Shown here: positions 1 through 7,400 of the stretch, piece after piece | Layout of the letters: each line of letters opens with the position of its first letter | How positions within the stretch are numbered: the first letter of the stretch is position 1 | From: Flavobacterium sp. | GTDB taxonomy: Bacteria > Bacteroidota > Bacteroidia > Flavobacteriales > Flavobacteriaceae | Direction: 5' to 3' | Assembly: GCF_020217025.1 (NCBI RefSeq) | Contig: NZ_JAIWOF010000174.1 | Span: forward strand, 1 to 10,000 | Length of the DNA stretch: 10,000 nucleotides | The notes under the pieces: generated by a model | What the model was told of the DNA's origin: nothing | Database searches by the model: none | Seen by the model: only the letters and a program-made list of their open reading frames with translations | Position numbers and translations under genes: made by a program

Positions 1-849
1 TTTGCAGGTAGAAACATTAAACCTGTTCGAACAATTATCGATACTTCAAGTCAAATTACTAAAGATAATTTACAAACTCGAATTCCATTGCCTCAAAACA
101 AAGACGAATTGTATGTTTTGTCTCAAAACATAAACAATTTGTTGAACCGAATAGAAAGTGCTATTGATCGTGAAAAACAATTTACTTCAGATGCTTCTCA
201 TGAATTAAGAACACCATTAGCCGTTATCAAAGGTACAATGGAAGTTTTAATCAGAAAACCAAGAAATCAACAAGAATATGAAGAAAAAATTCTATTCTGT
301 ATTTCAGAAGTAGATAGATTAAATCATATGGTAGATCAATTGTTGCTTTTAGCCCGATTTGAAAATCAGAAGCAAAATGTAAAACAAGAAACGATTTATT
401 TAAATGCTTTAATTTTAGATAACCTAACTCGTTTTTCAGAGAAAACCGAAAACAAGAAAATTAAAATTGTTACCGATTTTACAGAAGATTTTTATGTTCA
501 ATCTGATAATTATTTGGTTTCAATCATATTTAGTAATCTGATTTCTAATGCAATTAAATATTCCAATGATAATGGGAAAATTGAATTAAAATTAGAGAAA
601 ACTTCAACAGATATAATCTTCACTATTGCTGATAATGGGGTTGGAATTTCAGAACAAGATTTAAATAAAATTTTCAATTCTTTTTATCGTTCTGACGTTA
701 CCAATCATCCTGATATCAAAGGTACGGGTTTAGGTTTATCAATAGTAAAAAGACTTTGCGATTTATTAAGAATCAAAATTTCAGTTGAGAGTAGAATTAA
801 CGAAAAAACAAAATTCATCTTACAATTTCCCTCAGCTAAACTTAAGTAG
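1..849 (+). CDS. Two-component sensor histidine kinase, C-terminal part (5' end outside window)
   Basis: The reading frame is open from the first base, so this is the 3' part of a longer gene; the TTG at 88 is only an internal codon. The 282 visible residues begin in a HAMP-like linker (about 1-58). The HisKA dimerisation helix follows, with the phospho-acceptor box SHELRTP (His at about fragment residue 67). The HATPase_c domain shows the N box ISNAIKYS (about 181-188), the G1 box DNGVG (about 211-215) and the G2 box GTGLGL (about 241-246). All catalytic boxes are intact. By family knowledge, it is an inner-membrane kinase that would phosphorylate an OmpR-type regulator, probably encoded just upstream. 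Lying directly before a metal efflux operon, it is probably a CusS/CzcS-like metal sensor. That specificity is inferred from context, since the sensor domain is not in the window. Confidence 0.93.
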   Translation, partial: FAGRNIKPVRTIIDTSSQITKDNLQTRIPLPQNKDELYVLSQNINNLLNRIESAIDREKQFTSDASHELRTPLAVIKGTMEVLIRKPRNQQEYEEKILFCISEVDRLNHMVDQLLLLARFENQKQNVKQETIYLNALILDNLTRFSEKTENKKIKIVTDFTEDFYVQSDNYLVSIIFSNLISNAIKYSNDNGKIELKLEKTSTDIIFTIADNGVGISEQDLNKIFNSFYRSDVTNHPDIKGTGLGLSIVKRLCDLLRIKISVESRINEKTKFILQFPSAKLK

Positions 850-860
850 TTCTTAAGTTT
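838..860. promoter_or_regulatory. CTTAAGT direct repeat within a 9-bp inverted repeat: putative response-regulator operator and/or weak terminator
   Basis: The sequence holds a perfect 9-bp inverted repeat, AAACTTAAG (838-846) and CTTAAGTTT (852-860), around a 5-base spacer. The same bases contain the direct repeat CTTAAGT at 841-847 and 852-858, set 11 bases apart (about one helical turn). This is the usual layout for OmpR-family regulators. It overlaps the kinase stop codon (847-849) and lies about 20 bases before a -7 element at 879-886, where an activator would bind. The T-rich sequence after it (858-875) also allows a weak, AT-rich terminator for the kinase gene. The repeats are directly visible; the roles are inferred. 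Confidence 0.5.
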
Positions 861-886
861 TTGTTTATTTTTATTGTTTACATTTG
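861..886 (+). promoter_or_regulatory. Candidate Bacteroidota promoter for the metal efflux operon
   Basis: TACATTTG at 879-886 matches the Bacteroidota -7 consensus TAnnTTTG. The nearest upstream TTG (861-863) leaves only a 15-base spacer, shorter than the roughly 17-23 usual for flavobacterial promoters, so the -33 element is poor. A weak -33 directly downstream of the repeat at 841-858 suits an activator-dependent promoter. Transcription would start near 892, about 40 bases before the ATG at 935. Transcription start not measured; inferred from motif and position. Confidence 0.5.
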
Positions 887-934
887 TAATGTAATTTTTA
901 GCTTACAAAAATGTAACTATTTCAATTATATAAA

Positions 935-1312
935 ATGAACAAATTAATTGCCTATTTCTTAATCTCTGTATTTATGTGTGCTAACACATCGATGGGGCAA
1001 TTATTAAAAGTTCCAAACTTAATCGAGCATTATGTTGAGCATAAAAATGAATTAACTACCGCTTCAATTTCATTTATTGACTACATTAAATTACATTATT
1101 CTAAAAACGTAGACAATAACCAACACGAACATCAAGATTTACCATTTAAAACTCTAGATAATTCGCTAACTGTATTATTTACGTTTTCGGTTATTACTTA
1201 TGAAATACAATTATTAAAGCCTCTAATTTCTCATAAAAAGAAATTTTTCTACAATAAATCTTTTAAATCCAATTTGATTGCTTCAATTTGGTTGCCACCT
1301 AAAATAGTCTAA
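935..1312 (+). CDS. Small exported histidine-bearing protein of unknown function, first gene of the metal efflux cluster
   Basis: A 125-residue protein with a clear N-terminal signal sequence: a Lys at position 3, a hydrophobic core (about 4-16) and a likely cleavage site after NTSMG (21). The mature part has scattered histidines (32, 36, 54, 64, 66, 100), including an H-E-H pair in a polar stretch. A moderately hydrophobic segment follows at about 77-95. It then becomes basic (Lys 101-103) and ends in WLPPKIV. I cannot assign a named domain. From memory, small proteins of this kind often precede czcA genes in flavobacteria, but I cannot verify that here. Location behind the kinase and ahead of the pump, with potential metal-ligand histidines, suggests a periplasmic metal-binding or sensing accessory. 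This is inference. The ATG at 935 fits the signal peptide and the promoter at 879-886. Confidence 0.75.
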   Translation: MNKLIAYFLISVFMCANTSMGQLLKVPNLIEHYVEHKNELTTASISFIDYIKLHYSKNVDNNQHEHQDLPFKTLDNSLTVLFTFSVITYEIQLLKPLISHKKKFFYNKSFKSNLIASIWLPPKIV

Positions 1313-1326
1313 TATTTTGTTTTATT

Positions 1327-1353
1327 AATTGATTCATTTTTAATGATTCAATT
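1327..1353. repeat. Imperfect inverted repeat between the small exported protein gene and czcA
   Basis: AATTGATTCATT (1327-1338) and AATGATTCAATT (1342-1353) pair at 11 of 12 positions around a TTT loop, with one T-T mismatch. There is no U-run directly after it, so it is not a standard intrinsic terminator. It could be an mRNA-processing or stabilising hairpin that sets different levels for the two genes, or a protein-binding palindrome. Confidence 0.5.
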
Positions 1354-1356
1354 GAG

Positions 1357-1374
1357 TTTATCTATAAAGATAAA
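1357..1374. repeat. Short inverted repeat upstream of czcA
   Basis: TTTATC (1357-1362) and GATAAA (1369-1374) are perfectly complementary around a 6-base loop, followed by a T-rich stretch (1375-1390). It lies about 30 bases before the czcA ATG at 1405. The stem is short and AT-rich, so chance is a serious alternative. No clear TAnnTTTG promoter is seen in the 1313-1404 gap, so czcA is probably read through from upstream. Confidence 0.3.
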
Positions 1375-1404
1375 TGTTATTTTTATTTATTTAAATTTAC
1401 TAAA

Positions 1405-4400
1405 ATGTTAGAAAAAATTATTGCTTTTAGTTTACGAAACAAACTTATAGTTCTATTATTCACTTTAGGTGTATTTGGATTTGGTTTGTTTTCTGTTTTC
1501 CAAATTTCTATTGGGGCTGTTCCAGATGTAACGAACAACCAAGTACAAGTTATTACAACTTCCCGAAATTTATCAACTCAAGATATTGAACAATATATAA
1601 CCTATCCAGTTGAAATAGAAATGGCGAATTTACCAAGTGTAAAGGAAATTCGTTCTATTTCTAAATTTGGTTTATCAGTGGTAACTATTGTTTTTGAAGA
1701 TGAAATTGGAACCTATTTGCCACGACAATTAATCGCGGAAAAAATAAAAACCGCTTCAGAGAAAATTCCTGAAGGTTTTGGAACTCCTGAAATGGGACCT
1801 ATAACAACGGGTTTAGGAGAAATTTATCAATATACGTTAGAAGTTAAACCCGAATTTAAAAATCAATATACGGTCACCGATTTACGAACTATTCAAGATT
1901 GGGTGGTGAAACGTCAATTATCAGGAATTAAAGGAGTTGTCGAAATTAATACCTGGGGAGGTTACTTAAAACAGTACGAAATCGCTATCAATTCGGCAAG
2001 CTTAAAAGCAATGAATATTTCAACTTCAGATGTATTCACTGCATTAGAAAAAAATAACAGTATTGCCGGAGGTTCTTATATCGAAAAAACTAACGAAAGT
2101 TATTTTATTCGTGGTGAAGGAAAAGTAAATTCAATTGAAGATATTGAAAACATTGTTGTTAAAAACGAATCTGGAACTCCAATTTATATTAAAAATGTAG
2201 CTAAAGTACAATTTGGTCACGCCAATCGTTTTGGTGCGATTACTGGAAATGGAGAAGGAGAAAAAGTTTTAGGACAAGTGATGATGCTTAAAGATGGTAA
2301 CTCAAAAAAAGTAATTGAAGATGTGAAGCACAGAGTAGCCGAAATCGAAAAAACTTTACCAGATGGTGTCTATATAAACGGATTCTTAGAACGAAGTGAA
2401 TTAGTAGGAAAAACAACCTTTACTGTTGCAGAAAACTTAATTTTAGGATGTTTAATCGTAATTTTTGTTGTTGTTCTTTTATTAGGAAACTGGCGTTCTG
2501 GATTGGTGGTTGCTTCCGTAATTCCACTTTGTTTATTGTTTGCCATTTCTTTCATGAATATTTTCAATATTGATGCTAACTTAATGAGTTTAGGTGCAAT
2601 TGACTTTGGGATTATAATTGACGGAGCTGTAATTATTGTGGAATTCATTGCATTCCAAATCGTAAATAAATCAAGTCATTTAGTAGGTTTAGATAAAAAA
2701 GAACGTCAGTTTGAAATTGACCAGATTACGTATAAAAGTGCTTCAAAAATGATGAATTCGGCTGTTTTTGGACAGTTAATTATCTTAATTGTATTCATTC
2801 CAATTTTATCACTTTCAGGAGTAGAAGGAAAAATGTTCAAGCCTATGGCAATGACGTTTAGTTTTGCCTTATTAGGAGCCATGTTATTCTGCTTTACGTA
2901 TGTTCCAGTTGCGGCATCACTATTTTTAAAACCTAAAGAAGAAAACCCAAATTCGTTTTCACATCGATTAATTAATAAATTGAATTCTTGGTATTTACCT
3001 GTAATTAGATGGGCTCTACACAATACCAAAAAAGTTTTATATGGTGCGGTTGCTTTACTTTTCATTGCAATTGCTTTGTTTTCAACCATGGGTGGCGAAT
3101 TTATCCCACAATTAGATGAAGGCGATTTTGTGATTCAACCCGTGTTAAAAACAGGAACCTCATTATCAAAAACTATTGAAACAACGACTAAAATTGAGAA
3201 AATCATCTTAAAAAATTTCCCAGAAGTCAAACAAGTGGTGAGTAGAATTGGTGCCGCAGAAGTACCAACTGACCCTATGAGTATGGAGGAAAGTGATATT
3301 ATCGTTAAGTTAAAACCAAAATCAGAATGGGTTTCCGCTCATTCAAAAGATGAATTAGCTGATAAAATTAAAGAAGCATTAGAAAAACAAATTCCTAACA
3401 TGGAAATTGAGTTTACCCAACCAATCGAAATGCGTTTCAATGAATTAATCTCGGGTTCTCGTTCTGATGTAGCAATTAAAATTTTTGGTGAAGATTTAGA
3501 TATTTTAGCTAAAAAGGCTCATGAAGTAGAGAAAGCCATTCGAAATGTAGAAGGTGCTTCAGATATCATCATTGAAAAAACAGAGGGTTTACCTCAAATG
3601 TTTGTGCAATATGACCGAAGTAAAATCGCTCGATATGGTTTAAACATTGCCGATTTAAATGAAATGATTGCCTTAGGTTTTGCAGGTAAAGTTGTAGGAA
3701 ATGTATTTGAAGGCGAAAAACGTTTCGACATGGTAATCCGTTTAGATCAAACCAACAGAACTGACATTGAAGATTTACGAAATTTATATGTTGCTACTCC
3801 AAATGGCGAGCAAATTCCATTACGAGAACTAGCTAATATTCAATATACTGAAGGTCCAGCAAAAATATCTAGAGACAATACCAACAGAAGAATTGTGGTA
3901 GGAATCAATGTAAGAAACCGTGATTTACAAAGTGTGGTAGATGATGTAAAGAAAATTATTGAAGCTAAAGTCGATTTGTCACCAGGATATCGTGTTACTT
4001 ACGGAGGTCAGTTTGAAAACTTAGAAAGCGCTAAAGCCCGATTAATGATTGCGGTTCCAATTGCTTTGTTCTTAATTTTTATCTTACTGCATTTTGCTTT
4101 TGGTTCCATTAAAGAAGCAATGATGGTTTATACAGCCATTCCGCTTTCTGCTGTAGGAGGGATTTTATTTTTATGGATTCGCGATTTGCCATTTAGTATT
4201 TCAGCAGGTGTTGGTTTTATTGCGTTATTCGGAATTGCTGTACTAAACGGAATTGTATTAATTGAACATTTCAAAGAATTGAAACACAGCGGCATGAAAA
4301 ACATGAACGAACTGATTTTAAAAGGTACAACAGATAGACTTCGTCCTGTATTATTAACAGCAGCTGCAGCAGCTTTAGGATTTTTACCAATGGCCATTTC

Positions 4401-5739
4401 ATCTGGAGCAGGAGCAGAAGTACAACGCCCGTTAGCAACAGTTGTTATTGGTGGTTTAATAACAGCAACTCTTTTAACATTAATCGTTTTGCCCGTTTTA
4501 TTCAAGATTTATGATGAAAAAGAAGAGAAAAAACTAAAATTCAAAAAAATGAAAAACAATAACATCATTATCTTTTTGTTATTCAGTTCATTATTAGGCT
4601 ACAGTCAACAAAGTAATCCAGAGTTAGATAGTTTGGTTTCAAAAGCAATTACTAATAATAAAAACATAAAATCAGGACAATTACAGGTCGACAAAGCAAA
4701 ACAAGCTATAAAACTAGCATACGATTTTGAAAAAATGAATGTTTATTACAGTTATGATCAAAACAATTTGGCTTTAAATAATCAGCCTTTAAAAGTATTT
4801 GGAGCCCAACAATCGTTTGCTTTTCCAACGGTTTATGGAGCACAGCGTAAAGTATATTCAGCTGAATATGAAAAGGAAAAAGCAGGTTTTGAAATACAAA
4901 AGAATAAACTTTCTTTAGAGGTTTCTAAAGTATATTACGAAATCGTTTATTTGAAACATCAAGAAAAATTGTATCAATATTTAGATAGTTTATACCAAAA
5001 TTTCTCAAAAGCAAGCAATCGAAGATTTGAATTAGGCGAAACTAACTATTTAGAAAAAATTACCGCCGAAGCAAAATTTAGACAGATTAGAACTAAGTTA
5101 TCACAAATAGACAAAGCCAAAGCTGCTCAGTTCGAATTGTTGCAATCATTAGTACAAAGCGATGAAAAAATAGGAATTGAATTATCAGAAATTAAACCGT
5201 TGATTAATTTTCAAAATACTTCAAGTAAAGAGTTATATACTTCTTATTTAGAAAGTGTTACAAAAAAATATAAATCAAATGAAAGTTTGCAAAAACAAAA
5301 CTGGTTACCCAATTTAAATTTGGAATATTTTCAAGGAAAAAACACAGGATTATCACAATCTTTGTATGGTTTTCAAGTTGGGTTAGCTGTTCCTATTTTG
5401 TTTAACGGAAACATTGCAAAATCAAAAGTAGCTAAATTAGAGTCACAAGCTTGGGAACAGCAAAAGCAAAACGAACAAACTAAAATTGAGGCTTATATTA
5501 ATCAAAAAAATAATGAGTTAATTCAATTTCAACAAGCAATCAATTATTACAATGAATACGGAAAAAAAGTATCTGATGAAATTATTAAAGTTGCAAACAG
5601 TAGCTACAAACAGGGTGAAATCGACTTTTTTCAATACATTTTAAGCTTAGAAAATACAACAACTATTCAAGTAGAATATTTAGATGCAGTTATTCAATAC
5701 AACAAAACTCAATTAGATTTACAATATATCAATTTATAA
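1405..5739 (+). CDS. czcA: CzcA-type heavy-metal RND efflux pump fused in frame to a TolC-family outer-membrane factor
   Basis: Residues 1-1048 are a full-length HME-family RND pump. TM1 is at about 10-31, a TM2-6 block at about 340-510, TM7 at about 543-562, and TM8-12 at about 880-1035. The proton-relay motif DFGIIIDGAVIIVE lies in TM4 with D400, D406 and E413, close to D402/D408/E415 of Cupriavidus CzcA. By eye, the three CusA copper-ligand Met positions carry Q578, E629 and E680, favouring divalent Zn/Co/Cd export. Residues 1049-1444 resemble a TolC/CusC protein. They begin with Met1049 and a signal-like segment ending LLGYSQQ, followed by helical coiled-coil regions. The two TolC half-repeats carry RFELGETNYLEKI (from 1207) and YKQGEIDFFQYI (from 1401), plus a strand motif VPILFNG. 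Normal lengths are about 1040 and 400 residues, so this is two whole proteins joined. The ATG at 1405 fits the conserved N-terminus. The adaptor gene starts 9 bases downstream. Confidence 0.93.
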   Translation: MLEKIIAFSLRNKLIVLLFTLGVFGFGLFSVFQISIGAVPDVTNNQVQVITTSRNLSTQDIEQYITYPVEIEMANLPSVKEIRSISKFGLSVVTIVFEDEIGTYLPRQLIAEKIKTASEKIPEGFGTPEMGPITTGLGEIYQYTLEVKPEFKNQYTVTDLRTIQDWVVKRQLSGIKGVVEINTWGGYLKQYEIAINSASLKAMNISTSDVFTALEKNNSIAGGSYIEKTNESYFIRGEGKVNSIEDIENIVVKNESGTPIYIKNVAKVQFGHANRFGAITGNGEGEKVLGQVMMLKDGNSKKVIEDVKHRVAEIEKTLPDGVYINGFLERSELVGKTTFTVAENLILGCLIVIFVVVLLLGNWRSGLVVASVIPLCLLFAISFMNIFNIDANLMSLGAIDFGIIIDGAVIIVEFIAFQIVNKSSHLVGLDKKERQFEIDQITYKSASKMMNSAVFGQLIILIVFIPILSLSGVEGKMFKPMAMTFSFALLGAMLFCFTYVPVAASLFLKPKEENPNSFSHRLINKLNSWYLPVIRWALHNTKKVLYGAVALLFIAIALFSTMGGEFIPQLDEGDFVIQPVLKTGTSLSKTIETTTKIEKIILKNFPEVKQVVSRIGAAEVPTDPMSMEESDIIVKLKPKSEWVSAHSKDELADKIKEALEKQIPNMEIEFTQPIEMRFNELISGSRSDVAIKIFGEDLDILAKKAHEVEKAIRNVEGASDIIIEKTEGLPQMFVQYDRSKIARYGLNIADLNEMIALGFAGKVVGNVFEGEKRFDMVIRLDQTNRTDIEDLRNLYVATPNGEQIPLRELANIQYTEGPAKISRDNTNRRIVVGINVRNRDLQSVVDDVKKIIEAKVDLSPGYRVTYGGQFENLESAKARLMIAVPIALFLIFILLHFAFGSIKEAMMVYTAIPLSAVGGILFLWIRDLPFSISAGVGFIALFGIAVLNGIVLIEHFKELKHSGMKNMNELILKGTTDRLRPVLLTAAAAALGFLPMAISSGAGAEVQRPLATVVIGGLITATLLTLIVLPVLFKIYDEKEEKKLKFKKMKNNNIIIFLLFSSLLGYSQQSNPELDSLVSKAITNNKNIKSGQLQVDKAKQAIKLAYDFEKMNVYYSYDQNNLALNNQPLKVFGAQQSFAFPTVYGAQRKVYSAEYEKEKAGFEIQKNKLSLEVSKVYYEIVYLKHQEKLYQYLDSLYQNFSKASNRRFELGETNYLEKITAEAKFRQIRTKLSQIDKAKAAQFELLQSLVQSDEKIGIELSEIKPLINFQNTSSKELYTSYLESVTKKYKSNESLQKQNWLPNLNLEYFQGKNTGLSQSLYGFQVGLAVPILFNGNIAKSKVAKLESQAWEQQKQNEQTKIEAYINQKNNELIQFQQAINYYNEYGKKVSDEIIKVANSSYKQGEIDFFQYILSLENTTTIQVEYLDAVIQYNKTQLDLQYINL
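4543..4611 (+). other. Fusion joint of CzcA and TolC parts: A7 tract, internal ATG and signal-peptide-like segment
   Basis: Seven A residues (4543-4549) run into an in-frame ATG at 4549-4551 (Met1049). About 20 codons then encode KNNN followed by a hydrophobic core IIIFLLFSSLLGYS and QQ, like a Sec signal peptide with a type I signal peptidase site. The RND C-terminus is expected in the cytoplasm, so this segment would insert as a 13th helix and deliver the TolC part to the periplasm, where cleavage could free it. In the +1 frame the ATG overlaps a TGA (4550-4552). In the -1 frame a TAA occurs at 4560-4562. The sequence features are direct; processing is inferred. Confidence 0.7.
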
Positions 5740-5748
5740 GAAATACCA

Positions 5749-6861
5749 ATGAAAAAGATTTTATATATACTTACGTTAATCACTTTAACTGTTTCATGCA
5801 AAAATGAAGTAGTGGAAGAACCGGTAAAAGATGATGGATTAATTACGGTTACTGCGGAACAATTTAAATCTTCAGGAATGATTGTTGGCACACCATCAGA
5901 ACAAGATTTTGATGTTACAGTAAAAGCATCAGGAAAAATAGATGTTCCACCACAATATCGCGCTAAAATAACACCCTTTATTGGTGGTTATGTTAAAGCA
6001 ACTAAGCTATTAGTGGGTGATAAAGTTTCAAAAGGGCAAGCTTTAATAACATTAGAAAACACCGAATATTTAGACATTCAAAAAGATTATGTTGAAGTAG
6101 CCGAACAAATCAACTATTTAAAATCCGAATTTGAGCGTCAAAAAACGTTGTATAATGAAAAGATTACTTCTCAAAAAAACTATCTAAAAGCGGAAAGCGA
6201 TTATCGTCAAGCAAAAGGAATGTATCAAGGTTTACGCGAAAAATTACTCTTGTTAAATATCAATCCAGCAAATGTTGAAAAGGGAAGATTTACATCCGTA
6301 ATCACGTTATCATCGCCAATCTCAGGAGATATTACAGTTATGAATGCGAATGTTGGAATGTTTATGTCGCCATCAGATGTAATTTTAGAAGTCGTGGATA
6401 CCAATTATTTACACTTGAATTTAAGTATCTTCGAGAAAGACATTTTACATGTAAAACAAGGACAAAATATAAGTTTTACTATTCCAGAAGCAAGTAAAGA
6501 TGTTTTTACTTCAAAAGTACAATTGGTTGGAAAATCGATTGAAAATAAAGACAGAACCATTTCCGTTTTTGGAGTTTTAAATCCGTCAGATAAATCAAAA
6601 TTACTATCCGGAATGTTTGTAGAAGCTGGAATAGTTATCAGTTCTAAAAAAGGTTTAGGAATTCCAGTTGATGCATTAATAACAGAAAACAATAAATATT
6701 TCGTACTTTTATTACAAGAAAATAAAGGAAATTATATTTTTAAGAAAACACTAGTAAACATTGGTGAAAAATCAGAAAAGTATGTTGAGATTTTACCAAA
6801 CGAAACCATTAATGAAAACTCAAAAATAGTAACAAAAGGAGTTTTCGATTTAACTAATTAA
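5749..6861 (+). CDS. czcB: Efflux RND periplasmic adaptor (membrane fusion) lipoprotein, CzcB/CusB family
   Basis: A 370-residue membrane fusion protein linking the inner-membrane pump to its outer-membrane channel. The N-terminus is a lipoprotein signal with lipobox TVSC, so Cys17 would be lipidated and anchor it in the membrane. Domain order: first half of the barrel-sandwich (lipoyl-like) domain at about 67-103 (GGYVKATKLLVGDKVSKGQ); an alpha-helical hairpin at about 106-170; second lipoyl half at about 180-217 (SSPISGDITVMNANVG); beta-barrel at about 218-298; C-terminal membrane-proximal domain at about 300-370. It lacks an extra N-terminal metal-chaperone extension, and no Met-rich motif is seen. 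It follows the pump/TolC gene by 9 bases, so all three efflux components come from two adjacent, co-transcribed genes. Metal specificity is inferred from the pump. Confidence 0.93.
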   Translation: MKKILYILTLITLTVSCKNEVVEEPVKDDGLITVTAEQFKSSGMIVGTPSEQDFDVTVKASGKIDVPPQYRAKITPFIGGYVKATKLLVGDKVSKGQALITLENTEYLDIQKDYVEVAEQINYLKSEFERQKTLYNEKITSQKNYLKAESDYRQAKGMYQGLREKLLLLNINPANVEKGRFTSVITLSSPISGDITVMNANVGMFMSPSDVILEVVDTNYLHLNLSIFEKDILHVKQGQNISFTIPEASKDVFTSKVQLVGKSIENKDRTISVFGVLNPSDKSKLLSGMFVEAGIVISSKKGLGIPVDALITENNKYFVLLLQENKGNYIFKKTLVNIGEKSEKYVEILPNETINENSKIVTKGVFDLTN

Positions 6862-6874
6862 AAAACAAAAAATC

Positions 6875-7381
6875 ATGAACGACGCACATTTACACATGGT
6901 AGTAAACCATTTTCCAATTATTGGGACAATTTTTGGATTAGGAATCTTAATTGCTGGTATCTTTTTTAAAAACAGCGTAATAAAAAATGTAGCATACGTA
7001 GTATTTGTAGTAGCCGCAATTTTTAGTGCCGTAAGTATGGCTACTGGAGAAGGAGCGGAGGAAATTGCAGAAAAATTACCTTTAGTAACTCATCATATTA
7101 TTCATGAGCATGAAGAAATGGCTGAAAAATTAGCTATCGTTTTATATGCACTTGGATTAGTTTCACTTATTGGATTGTATTTAAACTTTAAAAATCATGC
7201 AAAAGCCAATTTGATTTCTTATTTGGCTGTTTTAATTGCAGTTGTTGGAGTGTTTTTAGGAAAACAAACAGGAACAACAGGTGGCGAAATTCGTCATACC
7301 GAAATTAGAGAAAATGCATCTCAAGCAATTGATGCACCACAAAACGAAAACGAACATGAAAAAGCAGGTGATGACAATTAA
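6875..7381 (+). CDS. Four-helix histidine-rich membrane protein, DUF2231-like
   Basis: A 168-residue integral membrane protein with four predicted helices (about 14-31, 36-56, 84-104 and 110-129) and a polar acidic tail (about 131-168). The N-terminus reads HLHMVVNHFP, placing H5, H7 and H12 at the start of helix 1. The loop between helices 2 and 3 has GEGAEE and then HHIIHEHEE (H73, H74, H77, H79). The NHFP start and paired-helix layout resemble the DUF2231 group of predicted membrane proteins; that match is from memory. Clusters of His and Glu at the membrane edge could bind metal ions or heme, but no biochemical role is established that I know of. It begins 13 bases after the adaptor gene and precedes the VIT-family gene by 19 bases, so it is probably co-transcribed as an accessory to metal handling. 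Confidence 0.8.
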   Translation: MNDAHLHMVVNHFPIIGTIFGLGILIAGIFFKNSVIKNVAYVVFVVAAIFSAVSMATGEGAEEIAEKLPLVTHHIIHEHEEMAEKLAIVLYALGLVSLIGLYLNFKNHAKANLISYLAVLIAVVGVFLGKQTGTTGGEIRHTEIRENASQAIDAPQNENEHEKAGDDN

Positions 7382-7400
7382 ATCTTAAAGAAGTTGGTCA

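Noticed and set aside
88..849. Kinase ORF starting at the TTG at position 88
   Set aside because: The frame is open from base 1 and the upstream residues form HAMP-like sequence, so 88 is an internal codon of a gene truncated by the window edge.
2370..3089. Minus-strand ORFs at 2370-2648 and 2706-3089
   Set aside because: They lie wholly inside the conserved pump gene, have no recognisable domain or promoter, and read as codon shadows of membrane helices.
4128..4505. Minus-strand ORF of 125 codons
   Set aside because: It is antisense to the conserved TM8-12 region of the pump and shows no family features.
5709..6692. Minus-strand ORFs at 5709-5891 and 6405-6692
   Set aside because: The first covers the 9-base junction between two tightly spaced + strand genes and the second lies inside the adaptor gene; neither has recognisable features.
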